Shown here in pieces: positions 42,972 to 52,416 of a stretch of DNA of 55,688 nt. The stretch is from Embleya sp040605455 (lineage in GTDB: Bacteria > Actinomycetota > Actinomycetes > Streptomycetales > Streptomycetaceae): contig NZ_JBEXCV010000049.1 of NCBI RefSeq assembly GCF_040605455.1, positions 1 to 55,688 of the forward strand, written 5' to 3'. How positions within the stretch are numbered: position 1 is the first letter of the stretch; every line of letters begins with the position of its first letter. Made by a program: the position numbers and the translations under genes. The notes beneath the pieces were generated by a model. That model ran no database searches and had not been told where the DNA came from. It saw nothing but the letters and a program-made list of their open reading frames with translations.

Positions 42972-44252
42972 GTGGCCGCACCCGCGCCGGTAGGGACGCA
43001 TCGGCAGACCCGCCCACCCACACCCGACGGGACGTCACCACCGGCACCGCAGCGCGCCGTACTGCGCGTACACCCACGTGCCGGCCGCATCGGCGGCGTC
43101 CTGGTCCAGCAGATCGTGCTGATCCAACTCGGGGTACTGCTGGTCGCGATCGGACTGGCCACGAATTTGGCGGTATTGATCGGTCTCGGTGCCCTCGCGG
43201 TGCTGCTAGTGGGGCCCGCCCTGGTGCGACTGCGCGGGCGCTGGCTCGTGCAGTGGTTGCCGATCCTGTTCGACTTCCGCCGCCGGCGCCGGATGCCGGC
43301 CGTCCCGGACGACGCCGATCCGGTCCTGGTCCCGGTTCTGGAGTGTGCGCCGCACCTGACGACGAGTTCGGTCACCGACCGCGAGCGCCGCTCCATCGGA
43401 CTGATCGGCGACGGTACCTTCCTCACCGCCGTGCTGTTGGTCACCTCGCGCGACGAGCCGCTGCGCCCCTCTCGGGCGCAACGACCGCTGCCGCTGCCCA
43501 CGATCGTGAGCACGCTGGAGGTCGACGACGTGACACTGGCCTCGGTCCAGGTGGTCCAGCACACCCAGCCCGCGCCGGCCACCCACCTGCCCGAGGAGGC
43601 GCTGGCCACCCGGTCCTACCGCCAACTCGTCGAGCAGGGGCTGCACGACGTGCCGGCGCTGCGCCTGACCTGGATCGCGCTGCGCTTCGAGCCCGAAATG
43701 TGCGCGGGAGCCGTCGCCGCACGCGGCGGCGGCGAGGAGGGGGCCCAGCGGGCACTGCTGCGCGCGGTCAACCAACTGGCCGGCAACCTGACCGGCGCCG
43801 GTTTCGAGGCCCGCGCCCTCGAGGAGGCCGAGCTGATCCAGGCACTCGCCACCTCGTGCAGCGTGAACCGCACCACCCGCCAGTACGGGCGCGGCGGCCG
43901 GCGGACCACCGAGTCCAAGCGCGCATGGCGCTGCGACGACCGGTGGCACACCACCTACTGGGCCAACCGCTGGCCGCAGCTGACCCAGGGTCGCACCTCC
44001 GACCTGGTGGGCGCGCTGACCGCGACACCGGCGGTCGCCACCACTTTCGCGCTGACCGCGACACACGGCGTGGGCGGCACCACCGCACTCACCACGCACG
44101 TCCGGATCGCCGCCCGTTCCGGCAGTGAACTCGCAGACGTGACAAGGCAGTTGGAACGCCGGGCCCGAGTCGAGAAGATCGGCCTGACCCGGCTCGACTG
44201 GGAGCAGCAACCGGCGCTGCTGGCCACACTGCCGCTCGGCGGCCTGTTGTGA
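42972..44252 (+). CDS. eccE: EccE, type VII secretion membrane component
   Basis: A 426-residue protein. A Pro-rich head precedes two adjacent transmembrane helices (about 45-65 and 66-88, with VQQIVLIQLGVLLVAIGLA), then a cytosolic domain with short EccE-like stretches (SYRQLVEQGLHDVPALRLTW; CDDRWHTTYW). EccE stabilises the EccBCDE core. The GTG at 42972 has GGGGGA nine bases upstream. It is divergent from eccB (168-base gap) and 40 bases ahead of the next gene in the same direction. Confidence 0.85.
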   Translation: MAAPAPVGTHRQTRPPTPDGTSPPAPQRAVLRVHPRAGRIGGVLVQQIVLIQLGVLLVAIGLATNLAVLIGLGALAVLLVGPALVRLRGRWLVQWLPILFDFRRRRRMPAVPDDADPVLVPVLECAPHLTTSSVTDRERRSIGLIGDGTFLTAVLLVTSRDEPLRPSRAQRPLPLPTIVSTLEVDDVTLASVQVVQHTQPAPATHLPEEALATRSYRQLVEQGLHDVPALRLTWIALRFEPEMCAGAVAARGGGEEGAQRALLRAVNQLAGNLTGAGFEARALEEAELIQALATSCSVNRTTRQYGRGGRRTTESKRAWRCDDRWHTTYWANRWPQLTQGRTSDLVGALTATPAVATTFALTATHGVGGTTALTTHVRIAARSGSELADVTRQLERRARVEKIGLTRLDWEQQPALLATLPLGGLL

Positions 44253-44292
44253 CGAACCGTCACAGATGCACACGTACGGGGAGGATCGACCA

Positions 44293-45132
44293 GTGAGCAC
44301 GACCAACACCGGCAGGGGCCGACGCCGGGCCCCGAACGGGCGGGGCAACAACCGCAATCCGAACCCGCCCGCCCCCACCCCGAACCCCGCACCCGGCGCG
44401 GGTACTCCCGTGCCGCTGCCCTCGCGGCGCAAGGGCTTGGCCCGCCTGGTCGGACCCAGACACGAGCGGCACGTGCTGACCACCGCCCAATTGCCCGCCC
44501 TCGGCCTGCCGGTGGGCGACGACGGCGTGGTGATCGGCATCGACGCCGAGCGCAACCCGGCGGTACTCGGCCTGTTCCGGCCGGAGCCGTTGGACGTCGC
44601 GTTCGTCGGCGGCGCCTATGTGGTGCAGATCATCGCGCTGCGGGCCGCGGCGATCGGCGCGCGGGTCGCGATCGAGTCCGGTCGTCCGCAGTTGTGGTCC
44701 GCGATGGCCCAGGCGGCGGGCGGCGCACAACCGTGCGTGACGGTACATCAGGTGGGCCGGCTCGGCCCGCAGGGCCCCACCGCCGGCAGCCCGGTCCTGG
44801 TCATCCGCGACTGCGGCGCACGGCCGCCACGCAATCGGCTCGCGCCGGCCGCGTGGCAGACCACACTGACCCTGCTGCCCTTTTTGGACCCGGCGCAGGC
44901 CCGGCAGCGGATAGGCGTGGGCGCGGGCCTGGTCGGCATCCAGCGGGTCTCCCCGATCGAGGCACAAGCCGCCTCGTCGGTACTGTCCCTGCCCGGCGAG
45001 GACGAGGCCGCGTTGCCCACGCTCGCCGACGAACTGACCCTGTGGAGCACCAGGAAGTCGCGCAAGTACGTGCTGCTGGCGCCCACTCAGGCCGAGGTCG
45101 GCCTGCTCGGGCCGCCGCGGCGGATGGACTGA
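44293..45132 (+). CDS. Conserved ESX-associated protein, unknown function
   Basis: A 279-residue protein. The first about 60 residues are Arg/Asn/Pro-rich and disordered; the rest is an alpha/beta domain with short hydrophobic strands (DGVVIGIDAERNPAVLGLF, VAFVGGAYVVQIIALRAAAIGARVAI and YVLLAPTQAEVGLLG). The middle segment looks like a nucleotide-binding-type fold but lacks a P-loop. No membrane helix. The GTG at 44293 has GGGGAGG eight bases upstream. Wedged between eccE and the MinD-like ATPase, it is probably a cytosolic accessory factor of the ESX machinery. Confidence 0.75.
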   Translation: MSTTNTGRGRRRAPNGRGNNRNPNPPAPTPNPAPGAGTPVPLPSRRKGLARLVGPRHERHVLTTAQLPALGLPVGDDGVVIGIDAERNPAVLGLFRPEPLDVAFVGGAYVVQIIALRAAAIGARVAIESGRPQLWSAMAQAAGGAQPCVTVHQVGRLGPQGPTAGSPVLVIRDCGARPPRNRLAPAAWQTTLTLLPFLDPAQARQRIGVGAGLVGIQRVSPIEAQAASSVLSLPGEDEAALPTLADELTLWSTRKSRKYVLLAPTQAEVGLLGPPRRMD

Positions 45133-45232
45133 CCGACCGAGGTCACGACACCGGCTCTGCGCGAACAGGTGGACGGAGCGGCAACGGGTGCCGGCACCGC
45201 TGACTACGCTGTGAGGCTCGTGTAGGGGGCAG

Positions 45233-45250
45233 CCTCGACTCTGGTCGAGG
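45233..45250. promoter_or_regulatory. Inverted repeat upstream of the MinD-like gene
   Basis: CCTCGAC-TCTG-GTCGAGG, a perfect 7-bp stem 70 bases upstream of the start. TACGCT (45205-45210) is a possible -10 just before it. Confidence 0.45.
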
Positions 45251-45319
45251 TACGGCGGACGGCGCGGCGCCGTGTGATCCGATGCCGAGCCGCCTCCGGA
45301 CGATCGGAAGGACCACACC

Positions 45320-48300
45320 GTGAGCAGCGAGCAGGACGGCGCGCACATCGAGCCGGGGGCCGACGAGGAAGAGGAGTGGTCGGGACCCGACTTCACCATG
45401 CCCTCGTGGTACACGCACCAGGACGGCGGCGTGCCCGCGCCACCACCGTCCGGAGTCGGCGCGCCCGCACCCCCTCGGCAGAGTGGGCAGGTGCCGGCGG
45501 CGCCCCGGTACGGCAGCGACGACGCGACGCTGGTGCCGCCCGCGCGGACGCCCGACCCGCACGCACCGCTGCCGTACGGGACCGGCCCCGGTGTGGGTGG
45601 GCCGACCGGTGCCGCCCCGGGTCCGTACGGATCCGGCCCGGGCACGCCCGAACCGCCGTCGGTGCCGCCGGCACACCCGGCGGATGCCCCGCCCGGATAC
45701 GGCGCCCCGGCGACCGAGCCGCCCGCCGGCCCGCCTGCCACGCACCAGCCTCCGCCCGAGCCCTATGGCGTCGATCACGCCGCATCGCATCCGGCCGACC
45801 CACGGGCTCCGTACGACGGCGCCCCCGCGCAGCCGAGCGCGCCGCCCGCAGGCGAACCGCACGGATTCGGCCTGCCCTCGGGCGACGCGACCACCGTCGT
45901 ACCGCCGCAGTACACCTCGCCCGAGCCCTCGGCACCGCTCCCGTACGGCACGCCCTCGGCCGAACAGCCCCCCGTCGGCCCACCGGCCGGCCCGGACCCG
46001 GCCTTCACCCCGGGCGAGCCGACCATGGTCGTGCCACCGTCCGTCGACCAGGGCCCTCCCACCGGCGACCCGACCGGTCCGCCGCCCTTCACCCCCGGCG
46101 AGCCGACCATGGTCGTGCCACCCGCGCTCGACCAGGGCCGGCCCACCGGCACCCCCGCCGGCCCGCAGCCGCCCTTCACCCCCGGCGAGCCGACCATGGT
46201 CGTGCCACCGGCGCTCGACCAGGGCCGGCCCGTCGCCGATCCGCGCGAGGTCGGTGCCGCCGGCGAAGCCGCCGCGCCGACCGCCGAGTCGGACCACCGG
46301 GCGCCGGACCGGGCCGAGCAGACCGAACAGGCCCCGCCGGACGACGCCGGCCCGAGGCTCGACGCCGAGCATGCCGAGCACGCCGAGCACGCCGAGCCCG
46401 CCGAGCATGCCGAGCCCGTCGATCACGCCGAGCCCACCGAGCGGCCGGCCGACCCGGCGCCCGCCCCCGATCGGGTCGACCACGCGCACCCGGACACGCC
46501 GTTCGATCCGCACGACGTGCCCACCACGCCCGCCGGCGGCACGCCGATCCCCGGCCTGTCCGCCGCGCAACCGACCCCCGAGGCACCCCACGCGGAGCCC
46601 ACCGGGGCGCCCACCGGCCCCGCGCCGCAACACGCGCCCGAGCCGCCGAGGTACGACAACCACCCGCCGTACGCGCCGGCCGCCGACGCGCAGCCGACAC
46701 CCGAGCCGTACGACCCCACCCGCCGGCCGACCGGCGACCCGGCCGGACCGCCCGCCCCGCAGCCCGAGGTCCGCGCCGCCGCTCCGCAACCGGCCGCCCA
46801 GGCCTCGCCGGTCGGCTCCCCGCGACCACCGGCCGAAGACCGGCCGCACCCGCCGCAGGGCCCGGCCCCCGCGGACCGGCAACCACCGCCCTCCGTCGGC
46901 TATCCGCCGTACGGGCAGCAGCCCGCCCCGCCGCAGGGCGGCCCGGCGCCGTACCCGCCGCAGCAGGGCGACATGCCCCCCGGCCCGGGACAACACCGGC
47001 AGCAGCATTACCCGGGCCAGGCCCAGGGCGCTCCGCTGCCCGACCCGGCGACCCGGCTGATGGCACCGATCACCGACGACATGGCCCCGCCGCCCGGCAT
47101 CCCGCAGCAGGCCCCGCCGCCCGGCGCCGGGCAACCCCCGGCGCCGACCGGCACCCCGCCGCGTCCGACGACGCCCCCGCAGGGCTCGCCCATGCCCCCT
47201 CCGGGCTGGTCCGGCACCGCCCCCGGCAACGGCGAGGCATGGGGCACCGGCGCCCCGCCGCCGACCGGACAACCGTTGCCGCCGCCCAGCGGCGAGCCCA
47301 TCGCGCACCCACAGCAGCCGCAGCCGCCGCAACAGCGCGACGAGCGCTCGTGGATGCGGCGCGCGTTCGGCGGCAACAACGAACCGGCCGGGCCGGAGCA
47401 GCCGGGCGGGCAGCCTCCGTACACCCAGGCCCCCGGCCCGTACCAGCCGGCCCCGGACCCGTACCGGCAGGGCACCCCGCCGCACGGCGCCCCCGGCCCA
47501 CAGGCCCCCGCGCCCTACCCGCAGCCCGACCCCCACCAGGCGCACAACCCGTACGCCCAGGCCCCGACCGCCGACGGCCGCCCGGGACAGGCGCCGTACG
47601 GCCACGCCGGCCCGCAGGGCCAGGAGCCGCCGTACGGCCAGGGCGTCCCCTACGGACAGCCCGAGGCCGGCCGACCGCCGTACGCCCAGGGCACCCCGCC
47701 GCAGGGCGCACCGGCCCCGCAGCACAACCCGTACGGCCAACCGCCCGCCGGCCCCGACCCGCAGTCGCCGTACCACCCGGGCACACCCCCGCACGGCGCC
47801 CCCGGCCCGCACGCGCAGCCGGCCCCGCAACACCAGACTCCGCAACACCAAGCCCCGCAGCACCAGACTCCGCAGCCGGGGCAGCCCACACCGGCCGAAC
47901 ACGCGCCCGAGCCGGCCAACCCGTACGACCGCACGCCCGACGCCGCGCAGCCCTACGCCCCGGGCACCCCGCCGCAGGGCAGCTCGCAACCGCAGGCATG
48001 GTCCCCCGACGGCGGCGGCGCCCCCGCCCGAACCGTCGGCGGCGCGCCCCTCGGCTACACCGCGGCCGTCGAACTGACCAGCGACCGGCTGCTGCGCAAG
48101 CAACCGCAGCCGCGCCGGCAGACCCCGCGCTTCCGGCTCGGCGGCAAGTCCGCCGACGCGCGCCGGGCCGAACGCCTGGAGCGAATCCGCACGCCCGTCC
48201 TGGGCTGCTACCGGATCGCGGTGATCAGTCTCAAGGGCGGCGTCGGCAAGACCACGACGACCACCGCGCTCGGCTCGACGCTGGCCACCGAGCGGCAGGA

Positions 48301-49216
48301 CCGGGTGATCGCGATCGACGCCAACCCGGACGCCGGCACGCTCGGCCGCCGGGTCCGCCGGGAGACCGGCGCGACCATCCGCGACCTGGTCAACTCGATG
48401 GCCCACGTGCACAGTTACATGGACATCCGGCGGTTCACGTCGCAGTCCTCCAGCGGCCTGGAGATCCTGGCCAACGACGTGGACCCGGCGGTGTCGACGA
48501 CGTTCAACGACGACGACTACCGCTCGGTGATCGACCTGCTGGGCAAGCAGTATCCGATCATCCTGACCGACTCGGGCACCGGCCTGCTCTACAGCGCGAT
48601 GCGCGGTGTGCTCGACCTGGCCCACCAGTTGATCGTGATCAGCACGCCCAGCGTGGACGGCGCGACCAGCGCGAGCACCACGCTCGACTGGCTGGTCGCG
48701 CACGGCTACGCCGATCTGGTCGCGAACAGCATCACGGTGATCTCGGGCGTCCGGGAGACCGGCAAGATGGTCAAGACCGAGGACATCGTGGCCCACTTCG
48801 AGACCCGCTGCCGCGCGGTCGTGGTCGTCCCGTTCGACGAACACCTGTCGGCGGGCGCGGAGTTGGACTTGGACATGATGCGGCCCAAGACCCGCGAGGC
48901 GTACTTCGAGCTGGCCGCGCTGGTCGCCGAGGACTTCCACCGCACCCAGCCGCCGGCCGACCAACAACAGCAGTGGCAGCCGCAGTACCAGCAACAACAG
49001 CAACAGCAACAGCCCTACTACGGACAGCCGCAGCAGGCCCAGCCGTATCCGCAACAGCAGTATCCCCAGCAACAACAGCCGCAGCAGCAACCACAACAGC
49101 ACCCCCACCAACAGCCGCACCCGCAGCAGCCGCAGCACCCGCACCAACCGCAGCCCCAGCAGCCGTACTACCAGCAGCCCCCGCCGGGCGACTGGCAACC
49201 ACCGCGTCAGGGCTGA
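45320..49216 (+). CDS. Giant Pro/Gln-rich MinD/ParA-like ATPase of the ESX locus (EspI-like)
   Basis: A 1,298-residue protein. The first about 900 residues are disordered and Pro/Gly/Ala/Gln-rich, with repeats: five [DE]xT-x-V-PP-type motifs (Thr 70, 191, 235, 263 and 292), an AEHAEP repeat, and many PYG units. Residues about 960-1210 form a MinD/ParA ATPase with deviant Walker A KGGVGKT (K972), VIAIDANPDAGTLG, and a switch region ILTDSGTGLLYSAM. The last about 85 residues are Gln/Pro/Tyr-rich. The domain order resembles mycobacterial EspI, an ESX-1 MinD-like protein with a Pro-rich N-terminus. The GTG at 45320 follows GGAAGGA by seven bases. It ends the ESX locus and is convergent with ribF. 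Confidence 0.85.
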   Translation: MSSEQDGAHIEPGADEEEEWSGPDFTMPSWYTHQDGGVPAPPPSGVGAPAPPRQSGQVPAAPRYGSDDATLVPPARTPDPHAPLPYGTGPGVGGPTGAAPGPYGSGPGTPEPPSVPPAHPADAPPGYGAPATEPPAGPPATHQPPPEPYGVDHAASHPADPRAPYDGAPAQPSAPPAGEPHGFGLPSGDATTVVPPQYTSPEPSAPLPYGTPSAEQPPVGPPAGPDPAFTPGEPTMVVPPSVDQGPPTGDPTGPPPFTPGEPTMVVPPALDQGRPTGTPAGPQPPFTPGEPTMVVPPALDQGRPVADPREVGAAGEAAAPTAESDHRAPDRAEQTEQAPPDDAGPRLDAEHAEHAEHAEPAEHAEPVDHAEPTERPADPAPAPDRVDHAHPDTPFDPHDVPTTPAGGTPIPGLSAAQPTPEAPHAEPTGAPTGPAPQHAPEPPRYDNHPPYAPAADAQPTPEPYDPTRRPTGDPAGPPAPQPEVRAAAPQPAAQASPVGSPRPPAEDRPHPPQGPAPADRQPPPSVGYPPYGQQPAPPQGGPAPYPPQQGDMPPGPGQHRQQHYPGQAQGAPLPDPATRLMAPITDDMAPPPGIPQQAPPPGAGQPPAPTGTPPRPTTPPQGSPMPPPGWSGTAPGNGEAWGTGAPPPTGQPLPPPSGEPIAHPQQPQPPQQRDERSWMRRAFGGNNEPAGPEQPGGQPPYTQAPGPYQPAPDPYRQGTPPHGAPGPQAPAPYPQPDPHQAHNPYAQAPTADGRPGQAPYGHAGPQGQEPPYGQGVPYGQPEAGRPPYAQGTPPQGAPAPQHNPYGQPPAGPDPQSPYHPGTPPHGAPGPHAQPAPQHQTPQHQAPQHQTPQPGQPTPAEHAPEPANPYDRTPDAAQPYAPGTPPQGSSQPQAWSPDGGGAPARTVGGAPLGYTAAVELTSDRLLRKQPQPRRQTPRFRLGGKSADARRAERLERIRTPVLGCYRIAVISLKGGVGKTTTTTALGSTLATERQDRVIAIDANPDAGTLGRRVRRETGATIRDLVNSMAHVHSYMDIRRFTSQSSSGLEILANDVDPAVSTTFNDDDYRSVIDLLGKQYPIILTDSGTGLLYSAMRGVLDLAHQLIVISTPSVDGATSASTTLDWLVAHGYADLVANSITVISGVRETGKMVKTEDIVAHFETRCRAVVVVPFDEHLSAGAELDLDMMRPKTREAYFELAALVAEDFHRTQPPADQQQQWQPQYQQQQQQQQPYYGQPQQAQPYPQQQYPQQQQPQQQPQQHPHQQPHPQQPQHPHQPQPQQPYYQQPPPGDWQPPRQG
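46004..46200 (+). repeat. Three 84-87 bp direct repeats in the MinD-like gene
   Basis: Units beginning at 46004, 46088 and 46175 encode FTPGEPTMVVPP followed by a Leu/Val-Asp-Gln-Gly segment. A shorter 12-15 bp repeat encoding AEHAEP lies at 46363-46440, and a CAG/CAA-rich run encoding poly-Gln at about 48959-49180. Confidence 0.85.
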
Positions 49217-49225
49217 CACGCCGAA

Positions 49226-49257
49226 GGGCCGCCCCGGAAGAGATTCCGGGGCGGCCC
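49226..49257. terminator. Bidirectional terminator between the ESX locus and ribF
   Basis: GGGCCGCCCCGGAA (49226-49239), a four-base loop and its perfect complement (49244-49257) lie between the convergent MinD-like gene and ribF. Confidence 0.85.
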
Positions 49258-49325
49258 TCGGCACATCGGTCGCCAGGCGACGAGGCCGCGTCGACACCGC
49301 GAAGCGGTGCGGCGGCGACGCCGGT

Positions 49326-50276
49326 TCAGCCCGTCGGGCCCAGATCCGCCGCGTCGATCAGCTCACGCGCGCGCTTCACATCGCGCGCCATGTGTTCCAG
49401 CAGGTCGTCGATCGAGTCGAAGCGCTCGGTCCCGCGCAGGTATTCCAGGAAGTCCACCGCGACGTGCATCCCGTACAGGTCGAGGTCGGTTCGGTCCAGC
49501 GCGTACGCCTCGACCCGCCGCTCGGTGCCGTCGAAGGTCGGGTTGGTGCCGATCGAGATCGCCGCGGGCAGCCGTTCGCCCTCGATCACCAGCCAGCCCG
49601 CGTACACCCCGTCGGCCGGGATCGCCGTGTACGGGAGCACCTCCAGGTTGGCCGTCGGGTAGCCGAGCTCGCGGCCGCGCTGATCGCCGCGCACCACCAC
49701 ACCCTCGACCCGATGCGGCCGGCCGAGCAGCTCGGCCGCACCCGCGACGTCGCCCTCGGCGACCCGGCCCCGGACCACGGTGGACGAGAAGGTCACCTCG
49801 CCGGAGACGAACAGCTCCGGCTCGACGATGGTGAAGTCGTTCGCCACGCCCAACTCCTCCAAGAGCGCGACGTTGCCCGCCGCCTTGTGGCCGAATCGGA
49901 AATTGCGCCCCTCGACCACCACGGCCGCGTGCAGCGAGTCCACCAGGACCTGCCGAACGAAGTCGACCGCGCTCTGCCGGGAGAATTCGAGCGTGAACGG
50001 GAGCACCAGCACCGCGTCCACCCCCAGGTCCGCCATCAGCTGCGCGCGCCGGTGGTGCGGCGTGAGCAGCGGCGGGTGGCTTCCCGGCCGGACCACCTCG
50101 CTGGGGTGCGGGTCGAACGTGACCACGACCACGGGCAGTCCGCGCTCGCGACCGATCTCGACCGCCCGGCCGATCGTCCGTTGGTGCCCGCGATGCACAC
50201 CGTCATAGGACCCGATCGTGACGACGGAGCGTCCCCAATCGCTGGGGACGTCCTCCAAGCCCCGCCAACGCTGCAC
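49326..50276 (-). CDS. ribF: Bifunctional riboflavin kinase/FAD synthetase
   Basis: A 316-residue enzyme that makes FMN and FAD. The N-terminal nucleotidyltransferase half has TIGSYDGVHRGHQ (the usual FDGVH reads YDGVH), VTFDPHP and EGRNFRFGHKAAGN. The C-terminal riboflavin kinase half has GRELGYPTANL, SIGTNPTFDG and VEAYALD. The start is GTG with GAGGAG about eight bases upstream. It is the last gene of the infB-to-ribF translation cluster on the minus strand, 122 bases after truB, and shares a terminator region with the ESX locus. Confidence 0.95.
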   Translation of the reverse strand: MQRWRGLEDVPSDWGRSVVTIGSYDGVHRGHQRTIGRAVEIGRERGLPVVVVTFDPHPSEVVRPGSHPPLLTPHHRRAQLMADLGVDAVLVLPFTLEFSRQSAVDFVRQVLVDSLHAAVVVEGRNFRFGHKAAGNVALLEELGVANDFTIVEPELFVSGEVTFSSTVVRGRVAEGDVAGAAELLGRPHRVEGVVVRGDQRGRELGYPTANLEVLPYTAIPADGVYAGWLVIEGERLPAAISIGTNPTFDGTERRVEAYALDRTDLDLYGMHVAVDFLEYLRGTERFDSIDDLLEHMARDVKRARELIDAADLGPTG

Positions 50277-50398
50277 CGTAACCGCTCCTCGTTCTTCGTG
50301 ACGTGTCGCGGGTCCAGCTTCCCATGCAGGCGCCGTCGCTCGGTCCCGCCCCCGCCGTGGCGACCATCACCCCGAGCCCGCCGGTACCGCGCCCGGCC

Positions 50399-51292
50399 TC
50401 AGCCCACGAACACCGCGAGCGGGCGGGCCACGCCCTCCCGGTTCTCCACCAGCGCGAGGAAGGTGCCGTCGGGGCCGAACACACCCACCGGCCCCTCGCT
50501 GTCGTCGGCCGGCAGCCGGCCGCCGTGCGAGACGGCGCGGGCCTGGTCCTCGGTGACCTCCCGGCGCGGAAAGGCCGCCGTGGCCGCCTCGGCGATCGGC
50601 AGCACGCCGAAGGACCCCTCCAACTCCTCCAGCGTGTGCGCCCGATCCAGCGCGTACGGCCCCACCCGGGTACGGCGCAGCGCGGTCAGGTGGCCGCCGA
50701 CCCCGAGCCCGGCGCCCAGGTCGCGGGCCAGCGCCCGGATGTAGGTGCCGGAGGAGCAGGTCACCCGCACGTCCAGGTCGATCGTCTCGCCCTCGCGCCG
50801 GGTGGCGAGCACCTCGAACGCGGACACCGTGATCGGGCGGGCGGCGAGCTCGAACTCCTCGCCGTCGCGCACCCGCGAGTACGAGCGCTTGCCGTCGATC
50901 TTGATCGCCGACACCTTCGAGGGCACCTGCAGGATCGGGCCGGTCAGCTCGGCGATACCCGCCGCGATCGAGGCGTCGTCCACGTGTACCGCCGAGGTGG
51001 TCGCAGTGACCTCGCCCTCGGCGTCGTCGGTGATCGTGCTCTGCCCGAGCCGGATGGTCCCGGCGTACTCCTTCTCGGTGAGCGCGAGATGGCCGAGCAG
51101 GCGGGTGGCCTTCTCGATGCCGATCACCAGGACTCCGGTGGCCATCGGGTCCAGCGTGCCCGCGTGGCCCACCCGGCGGGTGCCGGCGATCCGGCGCAGC
51201 CGGCCCACCACGTCGTGCGAGGTGAGTCCGGCCGGCTTGTCCACGATCACCAGGCCGTCGGGCGGCGGGGGTCCTGCGTTGCGGCGCTTCAC
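50399..51292 (-). CDS. truB: tRNA pseudouridine(55) synthase
   Basis: A 297-residue TruB that makes pseudouridine 55 in the tRNA T arm. The catalytic motif GHAGTLDPMATG gives D48; further motifs are KPAGLTSHDVV, KEYAGTIRLG and SSGTYIRALARDLG. A C-terminal PUA-like extension is present. The GTG start overlaps the nrnA stop by four bases (GTGA), so the two are translationally coupled. Confidence 0.96.
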   Translation of the reverse strand: MKRRNAGPPPPDGLVIVDKPAGLTSHDVVGRLRRIAGTRRVGHAGTLDPMATGVLVIGIEKATRLLGHLALTEKEYAGTIRLGQSTITDDAEGEVTATTSAVHVDDASIAAGIAELTGPILQVPSKVSAIKIDGKRSYSRVRDGEEFELAARPITVSAFEVLATRREGETIDLDVRVTCSSGTYIRALARDLGAGLGVGGHLTALRRTRVGPYALDRAHTLEELEGSFGVLPIAEAATAAFPRREVTEDQARAVSHGGRLPADDSEGPVGVFGPDGTFLALVENREGVARPLAVFVG

Positions 51293-52416
51293 GCGTCGTC
51301 TCCCGGGGTTGCGTGCGCCGGAGCGACCGGCAGTAGTGCGTCGGCCAGGAGGTCCCGGAATCGGGCCACCACCTCGGCCGGTGGGTCGTATGCGGTGAAT
51401 CCGGCAGCGAACGCGTGCCCGCCACCGCCGAAGGCTCCGCAGACGCGCCCGAGGTCCACCGCGCCCTTGGAGCGCGCGGACGCGCGCAGCGCACCGTCGT
51501 CGTCCTCCTTGAGCACCAGCGCGACCTCGGCCTCGCCGCTCTTGCGGACCACGTCGATCACGCCCTCGATCTCGTCCAGGCGGATCCCGTGCGCGGCGCG
51601 TTCGGCGCGGGTGATCACGGTGGACACCAGGCCCAGACCGCCCGCCGCGCCCGCGTCCAGTTCGGCGCCCGCGAGGGCACCGGCGAGCACCTTGAGGTAG
51701 CCGAACCGACAGGTGTCCCAGATCGCCCGCTGGATCAGGTCGTGCCGTATCCCGGTGGCCATCAGTCGAGCCGCGAAGGTGTGCGTCTCGGGCGTGGTCC
51801 CCACGTACTTGAACGAGCCGGTGTCGGTGACCAGGCCGGTGTACAGCGCGGTCGCGATGTCGGCGGTCAGCGTGGCGCCGAGCCGGGTGATCAACTCGTC
51901 GGCGAGCACCGCGGTCGCGGGCGCCTCGACGTCGATCAGGTGATGCGTGCCGAAGCGGGTGTTGGAGGCGTGGTGGTCGACCACCAAAAGCGTGCCGGCC
52001 GCCCTGGCCTTGGCCTCCAGCAGGCCCAGCCGGGCCGAACCGGCCGCGTCGAAGACGGCGACCAGCTCCGGCTCCTCGGGCACCTCGGTGTGCGCCACGA
52101 GCAACTCCTGGCCGGGCAGGAACTCCAGCGAGGACGGCACCACGAGGGGGTCGTCGCCGTAGGAGACCCGGACTGTGCGACCCAACTCGCGCAGCGCCAG
52201 CCCGACGGCGAGCGCCGAACCGAGCGCGTCGCCGTCGGGGCTGACGTGTGCCAGCAGGGTGATGTCACCGGCCGTCAGGAGCAGGCGTACCGCCTCGTCC
52301 CAATCGGCCGCACCCGGCGCGGTCGGCGGCACCGTTCTCGCGCCGAAGTCGCCGGTCCGCGGTTTCGCTCCCGCGGTCGGGCCGGGCTCCCGGTCCGCCG
52401 CCACGCCTGGTGTCAA
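51289..52416 (-). CDS. nrnA: DHH/DHHA1 phosphoesterase (NrnA-type nanoRNase/pAp phosphatase)
   Basis: A 375-residue protein. The DHH domain has HVSPDGDALGS (H57, D61, D63), VFDAA and VVDHHAS (D147-H148-H149); the DHHA1 domain ends with CGAFGGGGHAFAAGF. NrnA proteins degrade short oligoribonucleotides and dephosphorylate pAp using manganese. The start is TTG, overlapping the rbfA stop (TTGA), with GGAGGG nine bases upstream. The association with rbfA and truB is usual in actinobacteria. Confidence 0.93.
   Translation of the reverse strand: MTPGVAADREPGPTAGAKPRTGDFGARTVPPTAPGAADWDEAVRLLLTAGDITLLAHVSPDGDALGSALAVGLALRELGRTVRVSYGDDPLVVPSSLEFLPGQELLVAHTEVPEEPELVAVFDAAGSARLGLLEAKARAAGTLLVVDHHASNTRFGTHHLIDVEAPATAVLADELITRLGATLTADIATALYTGLVTDTGSFKYVGTTPETHTFAARLMATGIRHDLIQRAIWDTCRFGYLKVLAGALAGAELDAGAAGGLGLVSTVITRAERAAHGIRLDEIEGVIDVVRKSGEAEVALVLKEDDDGALRASARSKGAVDLGRVCGAFGGGGHAFAAGFTAYDPPAEVVARFRDLLADALLPVAPAHATPGDDA

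Noticed and set aside
45143..49297. 1,384-codon open frame antisense to the MinD-like gene
   Set aside because: Arg/Gly/Val low-complexity mirror of a Pro-rich gene; no domain and no start signal.
25087..49325. The ESX locus as a recent mobile island
   Set aside because: No integrase, transposase, attachment repeat or tRNA was seen, and the same position between ribF and rpsO is familiar in Streptomyces; only the accessory block looks compositionally different.
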